This document shows, in pieces, positions 7,754 through 16,564 of a stretch of 64,000 nucleotides of DNA; position 1 is the stretch's first letter; each line of letters opens with the position of its first letter. A program made the translations under genes and the position numbers. Source of the DNA: Bryobacterales bacterium (GTDB taxonomy: Bacteria > Acidobacteriota > Terriglobia > Bryobacterales > Bryobacteraceae). Location of the stretch: positions 1-64,000 of the forward strand of contig JADLCT010000110.1 of assembly GCA_020847045.1 (NCBI GenBank), written 5' to 3'. Below the pieces are notes generated by a model, which did not search any database, was not told the origin of the DNA, and worked only from the letters and a program-made list of their open reading frames with translations.

Positions 7754-10700
7754 CCACATCATCGAGTTCTCCGGACGCAACAAGTTCCTCATCTTCGTCC
7801 TGGCCGGCTTTGCCGTGGTGGCCGGACTCTGGTCGATGCGGAACATACCGCTGGACGCCATTCCCGATCTGAGCGACACGCAGGTGATTGTGTACTCCAA
7901 GTGGGACCGCAGTCCCGACATCATGGAGGACCAGGTTACCTACCCCATCGTCACCAGCATGCTGGGCGCGCCGAAGGTCAAGGATGTCCGCGGCTTTTCG
8001 GACTTTGGCTACTCCTTCGTCTACATCATTTTTGAAGAGGGGACCGACATCTATTGGGCGCGGTCCCGCACGCTTGAGTATCTGTCCGGAGTGCTGCCCA
8101 GGCTTCCGCAAGGGGTCACAACGGAACTGGGTCCCGATGCGAGCGGCGTCGGGTGGGTGTTCCAGTACGTGCTTGTGGACGAGAGCGGCAAGCGTTCGCT
8201 GGCGGAGCTTCGCTCGTTGCAGGACTGGTTCCTCCGCTATCAGTTAAAGACTGTGCCTGGGGTGGCCGAGGTCGCGCCTTTGGGCGGCTTTGTCCGGCAG
8301 TATCAGGTGAATGTCGATCCCAACCGGCTTCAGGCGTATGGCATCCCGATCATGAAGGTGGTGGAGGCGGTGCGTAACGGCAACAACGACGTGGGGGGCC
8401 GCCTGCTGGAGCTGAGCGGAACCGAGTACATGGTCCGCGGCAGGGGCTACGCCAAGAGCACGGACGATATCGGCAACATCGTGCTGCTCAGCAATGAATC
8501 GGGCGTTCCGGTTCGCGTGAAGGACGTGGGCGATGTCGTGCTCGGCCCCGACATGCGGCGCGGCATCGCCGATTGGAACGGAGAGGGCGACGCCGTCTCC
8601 GGCATCATCGTGATGCGCCAGGGCGAGAACGCCCTGCAGGTGATCGATCGAGTGAAGGCGAAAATCAAGGAGGTCGAGCCCGGACTTCCCGAAGGAGTGA
8701 AGATCGCCACCGCGTATGACCGATCGGATCTCATCCTGCGCTCGATGGACAATCTAAGGTCCACGCTGATCGAGGAGATGGTGGTGGTGGCCATCATCAT
8801 ATTTATTTTTCTGTGGCACATCCCAAGCTCCATCATTCCGGTGGTTACCATTCCCGTCTCCATCATCATCGCTTTCATTCCGATGAAGCTGATGGGCGTC
8901 AGCGCGAACATCATGTCGCTGGGTGGAATCGCCATCGCCATCGGCGCGATGGTGGATGCGGCGATTGTCGTCGTCGAGCAGACGCACAAGCATCTCGAAG
9001 AATGGGAGCGCACGGGACGCAAGGAGGATTACCACCGTGTCGTCATCGAAGCGGTCAAGGAAGTCGGTGGACCGAGCTTCTTCGCTCTGCTGGTGATCGC
9101 CGTTTCCTTCCTGCCCGTGCTCGCGCTGGAAGCTCAGGAAGGCCGGCTGTTTAAACCACTGGCCTACACGAAGAACCTGTCGATGATCATCGCCGCCGTG
9201 CTTGCGATCACGCTCGATCCGGCCATGCGGCTCTTGTTCACGCACATGAGCAACTTCCAGTTCCGGCCGCGCTGGCTGGCGCGCGCCGCCAACGCGGTTC
9301 TCGTCGGCAAGATCCACTCCGAGGAGAGCCATCCCATCAGCAGGATCCTGATCAGAATCTACGATCCCATCTGCCGCTGGTCGCTGCGCTGGAAGTATGC
9401 GGTCATCGCCGGCGCGATGGCCATGGTGCTGCTCACGGTTCCCATTTACAAGAAAATCGGCTCCGAATTCATGCCGCCGCTCGATGAGGGCGCCATCCTC
9501 TACATGCCGTCGACGCTGCCGGGCATCTCCGTCACCGAGGCCGCACGGCTGATGCAGGTGCAGGACCGTCTGATCAAGAGTTTTCCCGAAGTCCTCACCG
9601 TGTTGGGTAAAAGCGGCCGCGCCGAGACATCCACCGACCCGGCGCCGTTCTCCATGATGGAGACCACCATCATCCTCAAGCCGCAGGAACAATGGCGCAA
9701 AACGGCAGCCTGGTATTCCGGCTGGACTTGGTTGCCGGAGTGGCTGAAGCAGATGTTCCGTCACATCACGCCGGACCACATTTCCACCGAGCAGCTTGTG
9801 GAGGAGATGAACGAAAAGCTGTCGCTGCCCGGCGTCTCTAATGCCTGGACCATGCCCATCAAGGCGCGCACCGACATGCTGACCACTGGAATCCGCACTC
9901 CGGTCGGCATCAAAATCTATGGTGCGGACTTGAAGGTGATCGAAAGGCTTGGCGCCGAGGTCGAGGGCTTGCTGCCGACGGTGGAAGGCACGCGCAACGT
10001 CTTCGCCGAAAGGACCGGCGGCGGTTTCTTCCTCGATTTCGACTGGAAGCGCGAGGAACTGGCGCGCTATGGCCTGGCCATCGAAGACGTGCAGGGTGTG
10101 TTGATGAGCGCCGTCGGCGGTGAGAACGTCACCACCACAGTGGAGGGACGCGAGCGCTACCCGGTGAATGTCCGCTACCTGCGCGACTTCAGGGGCGACC
10201 TGCAGTCGCTCGGCCGTGTGCTTGTGCCCGCCATGGACGGCAAGACACAGATTCCCGTCTCTCAACTGGCCAACATCCGGATGGCCACCGGACCAGGCAT
10301 GCTGCGCGATGAAAACGGCATGCTCAACGGCTACGTCTATGTGGACGTGGCGGGCCGCGACGTGGGCAGCTACGTCGAGGAAGCCAAGCAACTGGTCCGC
10401 GAGAGGATCAAGCTGCCCGCCGGATACACGCTGAACTGGAGCGGACAGTACGAGTCCATGCAGCGCGTCCGGGACAAGCTGGCCGTCATCGTGCCGCTCA
10501 CATTGTTCCTCATTATGATGCTGCTCTATCTGAATACGAAGTCGATGATGGAGACGCTGATCATCGTCCTGGCCGTGCCTTTCTCGGCCGTCGGCGCGGT
10601 CTGGCTGCTTTATCTGCTCGGCTACAACATGAGCATTGGCGTATGGGTTGGACTGATCGCGCTGCTAGGAGTCGATGCGGAAACGGCGGTCTTCATGCTG

Positions 10701-11015
10701 CTCTACCTGAACATTGCCTACAAGAAGGCGAAGCAGGAGGACAAGATGAAGTCGCTGGCCGATTTGCAGGAGGCCATCCACGACGGCGCGGTGAAACGCA
10801 TCCGGCCCAAGTTCATGACGGTCGCCTGCATGTTCATGGGCCTTGTCCCCATCATGTGGTCCACCGGCGCCGGAGCCGATGTGATGAAGCGTATCGCCGC
10901 GCCCATGATTGGTGGAATCTTTACGTCATTCATTCTGGAACTGGTTGTGTATCCGGCGATCTACGAGGTTTGGAAATGGCACACGGAAGTCAAAAAGCAG
11001 CAGTTCGCATCCTGA
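7746..11015 (+). CDS. cusA: CusA-type heavy-metal RND efflux transporter
   Basis: An inner-membrane proton-driven pump of 1089 residues with the RND layout: one TM, a large periplasmic loop, six TMs, a second loop and five TMs. The TM4 region GAMVDAAIVVVEQTHKHLEEW is the CusA form (Cu+/Ag+) rather than the CzcA form. Met587 (YMPSTLPG), Met637/638 (PFSMMET) and Met711 (TDMLTTGI) fall where, from memory, the three copper-relay methionines of E. coli CusA lie. Copper or silver is therefore the likely substrate, by inference. It is third in the CBA operon and overlaps the next gene by 40 nt. Confidence 0.95.
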   Translation: MIDHIIEFSGRNKFLIFVLAGFAVVAGLWSMRNIPLDAIPDLSDTQVIVYSKWDRSPDIMEDQVTYPIVTSMLGAPKVKDVRGFSDFGYSFVYIIFEEGTDIYWARSRTLEYLSGVLPRLPQGVTTELGPDASGVGWVFQYVLVDESGKRSLAELRSLQDWFLRYQLKTVPGVAEVAPLGGFVRQYQVNVDPNRLQAYGIPIMKVVEAVRNGNNDVGGRLLELSGTEYMVRGRGYAKSTDDIGNIVLLSNESGVPVRVKDVGDVVLGPDMRRGIADWNGEGDAVSGIIVMRQGENALQVIDRVKAKIKEVEPGLPEGVKIATAYDRSDLILRSMDNLRSTLIEEMVVVAIIIFIFLWHIPSSIIPVVTIPVSIIIAFIPMKLMGVSANIMSLGGIAIAIGAMVDAAIVVVEQTHKHLEEWERTGRKEDYHRVVIEAVKEVGGPSFFALLVIAVSFLPVLALEAQEGRLFKPLAYTKNLSMIIAAVLAITLDPAMRLLFTHMSNFQFRPRWLARAANAVLVGKIHSEESHPISRILIRIYDPICRWSLRWKYAVIAGAMAMVLLTVPIYKKIGSEFMPPLDEGAILYMPSTLPGISVTEAARLMQVQDRLIKSFPEVLTVLGKSGRAETSTDPAPFSMMETTIILKPQEQWRKTAAWYSGWTWLPEWLKQMFRHITPDHISTEQLVEEMNEKLSLPGVSNAWTMPIKARTDMLTTGIRTPVGIKIYGADLKVIERLGAEVEGLLPTVEGTRNVFAERTGGGFFLDFDWKREELARYGLAIEDVQGVLMSAVGGENVTTTVEGRERYPVNVRYLRDFRGDLQSLGRVLVPAMDGKTQIPVSQLANIRMATGPGMLRDENGMLNGYVYVDVAGRDVGSYVEEAKQLVRERIKLPAGYTLNWSGQYESMQRVRDKLAVIVPLTLFLIMMLLYLNTKSMMETLIIVLAVPFSAVGAVWLLYLLGYNMSIGVWVGLIALLGVDAETAVFMLLYLNIAYKKAKQEDKMKSLADLQEAIHDGAVKRIRPKFMTVACMFMGLVPIMWSTGAGADVMKRIAAPMIGGIFTSFILELVVYPAIYEVWKWHTEVKKQQFAS

Positions 11016-11773
11016 GTCTTGCCGCGGCGGCGCTGCTGGCGGCATCGGCCGGAGCGCAGACGCTGGATTTCACCGTGCGTCACGAGCGCGCGTTGAAAGA
11101 CCGTCCCGGGCGCGTGAGCTTTGACGGCGGCGGAGTGCGGTACACGCAGACACTCACCAGCGAGCAGGAGGCGAAGGTTGCGAAAGGAAAGAAGCCGCCG
11201 AAATTGGCGCATGTCCGGTGGGCTTACGACGACATCCAGCAGCTCTGGCTGTCGCCGGATAAGCTCGTCGTGTTGACTTACAAAGACCGCAAGTGGCTTC
11301 TCGGCGCGGACCAGGAGTATGAGTTCTACCTCGCCGGTAAGGGGCAGTCCTTTTTGGCCGCCTACGAATTCCTGAAAGACAAGTTGGACCAGCGTCTTGT
11401 CGCTGCGGTGGCGGACTCGCCGGCGCGGGATGTCTGGGAGATGCCTGCGAAACTGCTCGGCACGTTCCAGGGCTCCGAGGGTGTGTTGCAGGCAGGCGGA
11501 GACCGGATCGTGTTCAAGACGGACAGGCCGGAGCAATCACGAACCTGGCGGCTTGAGGACATCGAAAACGTGAGCACGTCGGGACCGTTCCAGTTGACCA
11601 TCACCACCTACGAACGCGCGAAGACTCACTACGGCAGCATGAAAGGCTTTAACTTCCAGCTCAAACGGAAGCTCGACCCGCGGCGGTACGACCTTCTCTG
11701 GAGGCGTCTCAACCGCGAGCAGGGTCTGAAGTTCCTGACATCCATAGAAGAAAGGAAGCAGACAGCACAATGA
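10976..11773 (+). CDS. Secreted protein with two PH-like repeats, function unknown
   Basis: A 265-residue product starting at the ATG at 10976, inside the end of the pump gene. A signal peptide (ILSLAAAALLAASAGAQ) leads to two similar halves. Each contains a W-x-[YL]-[DE]-DI-x-x-[LV] strand followed by a leucine- or threonine-rich strand (RWAYDDIQQLWLSP...LVVLTY and RTWRLEDIENVSTSG...LTITTY). The second ends in a helix, PRRYDLLWRRLN. This layout resembles bacterial PH-like domains, which is my inference. It is translationally coupled at both ends (40-nt overlap with the pump, ATGA with the next gene), so it is part of the efflux operon. No function is recognised. Confidence 0.8.
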   Translation: MAHGSQKAAVRILSLAAAALLAASAGAQTLDFTVRHERALKDRPGRVSFDGGGVRYTQTLTSEQEAKVAKGKKPPKLAHVRWAYDDIQQLWLSPDKLVVLTYKDRKWLLGADQEYEFYLAGKGQSFLAAYEFLKDKLDQRLVAAVADSPARDVWEMPAKLLGTFQGSEGVLQAGGDRIVFKTDRPEQSRTWRLEDIENVSTSGPFQLTITTYERAKTHYGSMKGFNFQLKRKLDPRRYDLLWRRLNREQGLKFLTSIEERKQTAQ

Positions 11774-12099
11774 GAAAACTACTTCCAGCTTTGCTGCTGA
11801 TCGCGGCAGCGGTGGCACCGGCGGCAGAAAAGGTCCAAACTTACACCGGAGTCATCACGGAAACCATGTGCGGCGTGAAGCACACGATGGGCATCAGCCC
11901 TGACGCCAAATGCGTCCGCGATTGCGTCAAGATGGATCCCAAGAAGTGGAAATACGCGTTGATGGTGGACGGCCAGTTGTATGTTCTGAGCGATCAGCAG
12001 ACGCCCGAGAAATTCGCGGCGCAGAAGGTGAAGGTCACCGGAACCTTGTTCGAGAAGACGAAGATACTGAAAGCCAGCAAGATTGAGGCGGTACATTGA
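11770..12099 (+). CDS. Small secreted OB-fold-like protein (DUF5818-like)
   Basis: A 109-residue protein with a signal peptide (KLLPALLLIAAAVAPAAE). The mature part reads TYTGVITETMCG...CVRDCVKMDPKKWKYALMVDGQLYVLSDQQTPEKFAAQKVKVTGTL in short blocks. It has three conserved cysteines and a beta-rich core typical of a small family common in Acidobacteriota (DUF5818, from memory). It overlaps the previous stop by 4 nt and closes the copper-efflux operon. The cysteine and methionine content would fit metal binding, but this is not shown. Confidence 0.8.
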   Translation: MRKLLPALLLIAAAVAPAAEKVQTYTGVITETMCGVKHTMGISPDAKCVRDCVKMDPKKWKYALMVDGQLYVLSDQQTPEKFAAQKVKVTGTLFEKTKILKASKIEAVH

Positions 12100-12123
12100 T
12101 TTAGCCGGAATAAGGCGCCGGCG

Positions 12124-12615
12124 TCAGTGCTGGTAGCCGGAAGCCAGTTGGGCAAAGGGCAGAACCTGGCCTCCGTGTTCGGCCGCGAAGGCTTCCGCCT
12201 GCCTCCGGCCGCGAAATGCCAGGATGCCCGGAGAGCACCGGTCGAACAGCGTGTGCATCGGATGCTTGTCCGGCGCGAGCGCGGCCTCCTTGCGGGCGCA
12301 TGGGTTGACCTCGCTATCGCGAACCACGTAGGCGCCGTCTGGCGCAAGCGGCTTGCCGCTGAGATAATCGGTCAACTGAGTAATCTGGACTGGCTTACCA
12401 GCCTGCTGGTGTTCGGAGAGCGCGCAGGCGGGGCAGCAATAATACCCGGTCTTGCCATCCAGCACCGCAATCGTCCGGGTGTGATCGTGGATGGGGCGGG
12501 AGCAGGCGCGGCAAGTCTGGCTGTCGCGGCTGGCCACATACCGCCAGCCCGCATAGCCGAAACCAGCGAACGCAAGTATACACAGCAGAACGCCCGTGAT
12601 GGCCCTCTTTTTCAT
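12124..12615 (-). CDS. NosL-like membrane-anchored copper-binding protein
   Basis: A 163-residue protein starting at MKKRAITG with Shine-Dalgarno GGAGAGG upstream. An N-terminal anchor (about 8-22) is followed by CRAC (35-38), CCPAC (60-64) and an MHTLFDRC segment, the arrangement of NosL-type proteins that deliver copper. NosL classically assists nitrous-oxide reductase, but no nos genes are present here. The gene converges on the efflux operon and probably shares a copper-handling role. A longer frame upstream, without a Shine-Dalgarno, reads as GC-rich filler, so I rejected that start. Confidence 0.8.
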   Translation of the reverse strand: MKKRAITGVLLCILAFAGFGYAGWRYVASRDSQTCRACSRPIHDHTRTIAVLDGKTGYYCCPACALSEHQQAGKPVQITQLTDYLSGKPLAPDGAYVVRDSEVNPCARKEAALAPDKHPMHTLFDRCSPGILAFRGRRQAEAFAAEHGGQVLPFAQLASGYQH

Positions 12616-12728
12616 GACCGCCTCTCCATCGTCAATGCTAACGATGTGCGCCGGGCAAAGCAAGGCGGCGGACGGCGGAGTCCCGCGCCGCCTCGACCGC
12701 ATCCAACACGTTTAGGAGCGCCGTCGCC

Positions 12729-13388
12729 ATGAAGCCCAACGAACAGCCGCCTGCACACATTCCTCCCTTGCGTTTCCACGGGTTGACCCGAGTTTACGAT
12801 TGGGCCGTTGGCCGCGCGATGCCAGAACTGGCTTTCCGGCGGGCTTTGGTGCGCCAGGCAGGGCTATTGGATCACCACAGCATCCTCGACTTTGGCTGCG
12901 GCACGGCGACGTTGTGCTTCCTCATCGAAGAGGCGGTCCCACATGCCGGAATCACTGGCGTGGACGTGGATGAGGGGGCGCTGGCGATCGCACGGGCAAA
13001 GGCCGGGACGCGCCGCTCCAACGTGCAACTCAAACAGATTTCGCCTGGCTCATTGCCGTTCTCCGACGCCTCATTCGACAGGGTGCTGTCCTCACTCGTC
13101 TTCCATCATCTGCCACCCGCTGGCAAACGCACGGCGCTGGCCGAGTGCCGCCGCGTGCTCCGCCCGGGCGGTGAGATTCACATCGCGGACTGGGGCCGGC
13201 CCGCTGGGTGGCTGCAGCGCGGCGGCTTCTTCCTGACGCAGTTGTTGGATGGCTTCGAAACAACAGCGGACAACGTGGCGGGCCGCTTGCCACAACTGAT
13301 TTCGGACGCCGGGTTCGAGCAGGTTCAAGAAAGAGGCTACTTCCCCACCGCGTTCGGCACGCTACGGCTGCTGAGCGGCAAACGCTAG
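12729..13388 (+). CDS. Class I SAM-dependent methyltransferase
   Basis: A 219-residue Rossmann-type methyltransferase. Motif I is ILDFGCGTATLC (about residues 56-67) with the acidic residue of motif II in GVDVDEGAL. Motif IV is SFDRVLSSLVFHHL, followed by ECRRVLRPGGEIHIADWG, the UbiE/Methyltransf_11 pattern. The substrate cannot be read from the sequence. It is transcribed divergently from the NosL-like gene, with about 110 bp between, and faces the di-haem gene. A GGAG lies about 11 nt before the ATG. Confidence 0.85.
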   Translation: MKPNEQPPAHIPPLRFHGLTRVYDWAVGRAMPELAFRRALVRQAGLLDHHSILDFGCGTATLCFLIEEAVPHAGITGVDVDEGALAIARAKAGTRRSNVQLKQISPGSLPFSDASFDRVLSSLVFHHLPPAGKRTALAECRRVLRPGGEIHIADWGRPAGWLQRGGFFLTQLLDGFETTADNVAGRLPQLISDAGFEQVQERGYFPTAFGTLRLLSGKR

Positions 13389-13421
13389 GGCGCGCGGGAT
13401 GCTCCTGTGCGCGACAGATTA

Positions 13422-14618
13422 CTATAGTGACCCGAGAAAGGCGAGCAGCGCCCGGCGTTGTTCCGCGGTCGCGTGGGTATAGCGTGCCGTAACGGCGGAG
13501 GCTTCTCCGCCATGCCTGCGAATCGCCTCGTCCATGGTGGCCGCGCCGCCGTCGTGAAGCAGAGGCCGGCGAAGCCGCAAACCCCAGAGCGCAGGCGTGC
13601 GGATCTCATTCATTCCGGCCGAGGCCTGCTCGATTCCATCGCCTGTTCCCACGTCGTGCAGGAGCAGGTCCGAGTAAAGCTCGACGGGTTTCCGGTCGAA
13701 TGCGGGATTCGCGTGCGGTCCCGTCCACAGGACAGGCACATGACACGCGGCGCAGCCAGCCGACTGGAAGATCAGTTCTCCTTCGCGCGCCAGGCTCGTG
13801 ACAGGGCCGCGGGCCACGGGCGCGAGCAGACGCATGAAGTTTTCGAAGTTGTCGATGCCGCGCAGGCCCGACCGCCGGTCGCGCACATCTTCAAGTCCTT
13901 TCCTGGGAGGAGCGCACAGTGCCAGCGTTTCGGGTGCAACACCGAGGGCAACCTCGCCGGGGAACAGTTCATTGGTGATCCCCATCTCATTCCGGTACGC
14001 ATCGCCAGAAAAGGCGAGCAGCGTCGCATGTTGCGCCTTCCAACCGAATCGGCCCACGCGCGAGCGGTTCGTGACCACGTCGGTGATCCAGGCTGCCCGG
14101 CCGCGGATGCCGTCTCCGTTCCGGTCCTCGGGATCCTCCATCGCCACGATCGTCTCATCGGGAATCGCCTCGATGAGGCCGGCACCGAACACGGGAACCG
14201 GCAATCGCCGGGCGATCACGTTGGCCTCAGGTGGAATCTGAACCTGGCAGCGGTGATCCGGAACCGAGAACAGGTGAAACAGCGTGCCACCGTTCAACTC
14301 CGTGAAGGTCCCGGTTTCATCCACGCGGCCCGCCCGCGTCTCGGTGATCGAGCTCATGCCGCCGATGGCGGGAACACTATGGCACACCGCGCAACTGTTC
14401 CCATTGAAGGCCGGGCCTAAGCCGTCCTCCGGGGTCTCCACCTCGGTGAAGTCCTCCAGGCCCATGCGGAACAGTTCGAACTCCATCGCCGTGATGCCGG
14501 GCAATGGATCACCGGGAAGCGTCTGACGCTCCGAGGACTGCGCGCCCAGCAGAAGCACGCCCAGCAGCGCGGCAGGTGCGGTGAGACGGCGAATCTCTTG
14601 GCCTCCAGGCTTGGTCAT
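13422..14618 (-). CDS. Di-haem oxidoreductase, DHOR (DUF1111) family
   Basis: A secreted c-type cytochrome of 398 residues. After a signal segment (APAALLGVLLLGAQ) it has haem-binding CAVCH (about 75-79, NGNSCAVCHSVPAIGG) and a second CAACH in the C-terminal half (FQSAGCAACHVPVLW). The conserved RTPALWGLR and LLHDGGAATMDEAIRRHGGEA blocks are typical of the di-haem oxidoreductase family, related to MauG-type peroxidases. Substrate and acceptor are unknown. It is the last gene of a porin - cupredoxin - di-haem operon, its start overlapping the cupredoxin stop (ATGA). Confidence 0.88.
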   Translation of the reverse strand: MTKPGGQEIRRLTAPAALLGVLLLGAQSSERQTLPGDPLPGITAMEFELFRMGLEDFTEVETPEDGLGPAFNGNSCAVCHSVPAIGGMSSITETRAGRVDETGTFTELNGGTLFHLFSVPDHRCQVQIPPEANVIARRLPVPVFGAGLIEAIPDETIVAMEDPEDRNGDGIRGRAAWITDVVTNRSRVGRFGWKAQHATLLAFSGDAYRNEMGITNELFPGEVALGVAPETLALCAPPRKGLEDVRDRRSGLRGIDNFENFMRLLAPVARGPVTSLAREGELIFQSAGCAACHVPVLWTGPHANPAFDRKPVELYSDLLLHDVGTGDGIEQASAGMNEIRTPALWGLRLRRPLLHDGGAATMDEAIRRHGGEASAVTARYTHATAEQRRALLAFLGSL

Positions 14619-14965
14619 TTCACTTCAATGATTCCGCGCATCAGGTTGTGCCCCGCGCCGCACGGACGCGAGCACTCAAACGCGAACTCCCCCTTCTCCT
14701 TCGCGATGAAGCGGACACGCGCTTCGCCCCTGCTTTGGGGGGGAATCGCCAGATCGATCCCCGCGCTGGGGATGCGGAAGCCATGATCGGTGTCGTCGCT
14801 GGTCAGCACGAACTCCACCAGATCGCCTTGTTTCAAGGTGATTTTCGACGGGTTGAACGCGAAACGTTCGGCGGCGATTGAGATGACCCTGTCGGGCTTC
14901 CGTCCGCCATCGCCCTGCGCGGCCAGCAGCGCGTAGCCGAGCAGCGTCACAGTGAGCAGTTTCAT
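14615..14965 (-). CDS. Stand-alone CuA-type cupredoxin
   Basis: A 116-residue secreted cupredoxin. Starting at the ATG at 14965 it forms a TAATG overlap with the porin stop; an ATG four codons upstream is also open. After the signal peptide come the strands ITLKQGDLVEFVLTSDD, with His61 in DHGF, and the C-terminal cluster CSRPCGAGHNLM. Cys98, Cys102, His106 and Met109 match the binuclear CuA ligands of cytochrome oxidase subunit II. There is no membrane hairpin and no oxidase gene beside it, so it is a soluble or periplasmic electron carrier or copper protein. The neighbour is a di-haem cytochrome, a possible redox partner. Confidence 0.88.
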   Translation of the reverse strand: MKLLTVTLLGYALLAAQGDGGRKPDRVISIAAERFAFNPSKITLKQGDLVEFVLTSDDTDHGFRIPSAGIDLAIPPQSRGEARVRFIAKEKGEFAFECSRPCGAGHNLMRGIIEVK

Positions 14966-16359
14966 TAGAACCACCATCCAATTCCCAGATTGATTCCATT
15001 GAGAGCACGCAGCACCGCGCTCTGATTCTGGTTGAAAACGTAGTCGAACTTGACCGCCACATCCGGGACGGGTTTGTAGGTGAGTCCAGTCACCCAGGAC
15101 GAACGGTTGAACTGCGCCAGTGGCAGAAAGCCGTCCGGCATCTTCTGCTGCGTGTTGTAGCGTTCGTAGCGGCTGAAGGCGATCAGATCGTGCCGCAGGC
15201 GCCTCGGCAGCAGGTGCACGGCCGGCTCAACATAGTAACCACGCATCCGGCTCGCCACATTCGGGTTGACGCCGGTCTGTTGCCGCATCAGGCGGTTCAG
15301 TTCACCGGCACGGCTGATCCATGTGTGCGCATAGAGCGCCCGGACATCGAAGCGGCGGAAGCTGTAGCGGCCATCCACGTTGGCGATCGTCACCCGGGGA
15401 TTGACCGTGGGCGTCTGTGAGCCCGCCAGTCCGCTGTACAGGCTCGCTCCCAGAGTGAGGCGGCGAACGCCAGCGAACTCAAGGCGAGCCACCGTGGCCG
15501 GATTTCTCATGTTGGCATCGAAGCCCGACGACTTTCCTTCCGCGATGCCGGACTCGGCGTTGAAGCGGCTCGCATCGAGCGCTGAAGTCAAGTACGTCCG
15601 GTAGCGAAAGCCCCGGCCCAGGTCACCCGTGAGGCCCAGCCCCAGTTCGCGCCAAGTGGTGGGAATGATAACCGACTCGACGAACGGCCGTTCCACGCCG
15701 TTGAAAGACGGCGGCTCGTGGCGTTCATTCACGATGCCCACAGGAGTAAGCAGCATGCCCGCACGCAGATTGAATTTTGGCGTGATCAGGAAATCGAGGT
15801 AAGCCTGCTCGATGGCGATCTCGCCCGATTCCTCGCCGCCCTCCACCAGGGCGTGCTCCACTTCCAGTTCACTCCAGAACTTGATCCGGCTGGAAAAGCT
15901 GTGTCCAAACAGAAGCACGAACCGGTGAAAGTCCGGCCGGAACGCGTCGCCGGAGTCCTTGTTCACATGGAAGTCCATGTAGCCGGTCACCGGCAAGCGC
16001 GTCTCGGTGTCGGGCGCTGTCTGGAAGTCGCCCGTGATGGACACAGCTTGCAGGGGAGGGGAGGCGGCAGCGGGACCTGAGGCTTGCGAGGGCGGCGTAG
16101 ACGTGGGCGCCGTCGAATCGGGCGTTGCGGCCAACGGCGAGGCAGCGCCCCTGGAGGCCAGCAGGGCGTCCAGTTTGGCCTCCAACTCCTGCACGCGCTG
16201 AGCCAGAATCTGTCCGGCGGGCGGGGTGAAGGAGGGATCCAGAAGCTTCATCTTCCGCTCGAGTTCAGAGACCCGATCCTCTAGTTCGGTAGGGGTTTGC
16301 GCGATGACCGAACTGGGACTGATGGCCAGGAGCAGGAGGAGCCAACAGGCAGCTTTCAT
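14965..16359 (-). CDS. Outer-membrane porin-like beta-barrel with N-terminal coiled coil
   Basis: A 464-residue protein with a signal peptide (WLLLLLAISPSSVIAQ). A coiled-coil stretch follows (LEDRVSELERKMKLL, then VQELEAKLDALL), then a Pro/Ala/Ser/Thr linker (about 75-105). The rest is a long series of alternating strands ending in GINLGIGWWF, with the terminal aromatic residue typical of barrel proteins. It resembles phosphate-selective or 'OprO/P-like' porins with a trimerising coiled coil. It heads the operon, preceded by a strong sigma-70-type promoter, and overlaps the cupredoxin gene. Confidence 0.82.
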   Translation of the reverse strand: MKAACWLLLLLAISPSSVIAQTPTELEDRVSELERKMKLLDPSFTPPAGQILAQRVQELEAKLDALLASRGAASPLAATPDSTAPTSTPPSQASGPAAASPPLQAVSITGDFQTAPDTETRLPVTGYMDFHVNKDSGDAFRPDFHRFVLLFGHSFSSRIKFWSELEVEHALVEGGEESGEIAIEQAYLDFLITPKFNLRAGMLLTPVGIVNERHEPPSFNGVERPFVESVIIPTTWRELGLGLTGDLGRGFRYRTYLTSALDASRFNAESGIAEGKSSGFDANMRNPATVARLEFAGVRRLTLGASLYSGLAGSQTPTVNPRVTIANVDGRYSFRRFDVRALYAHTWISRAGELNRLMRQQTGVNPNVASRMRGYYVEPAVHLLPRRLRHDLIAFSRYERYNTQQKMPDGFLPLAQFNRSSWVTGLTYKPVPDVAVKFDYVFNQNQSAVLRALNGINLGIGWWF

Positions 16360-16399
16360 TGATGTTTATTCAATCCCAGGAACATTGAGCAATATGAAA

Positions 16400-16428
16400 A
16401 TATTAACCATGGTGAATAAGCACGTCAA
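16400..16428 (-). promoter_or_regulatory. Sigma-70-type promoter of the porin - cupredoxin - di-haem operon
   Basis: On the minus strand, TTGACG (16423-16428) and TAATAT (16400-16405) are separated by 17 nt. Initiation would fall near 16393, about 34 nt before the porin ATG. The surrounding region (16360-16440) is unusually AT-rich for this chromosome. A 6-bp inverted repeat, GCAGCG/CGCTGC at 16438-16457, lies just upstream of the -35 box and could be an operator. Confidence 0.7.
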
Positions 16429-16564
16429 GTAAAATTTGCAGCGTTTCCGTTCGCTGCATCCTTAGCACACCAGCGCGGAGCGTGATATACCGTTCGGTGT
16501 GCGAAACAACTGGATGCTGATTGTCGCGGCCCGAACTCATCACGACGCGAGGCAATCATCCGTC

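Noticed and set aside
6407..7924. 505-codon open frame antisense to the CusB-like gene
   Set aside because: Covers a certain gene on the other strand, spans its boundary with cusA and has a low-complexity translation.
8754..10391. 545-codon open frame antisense to cusA
   Set aside because: His/Asp/Gln-rich translation without family features; it mirrors the third-position GC bias of cusA.
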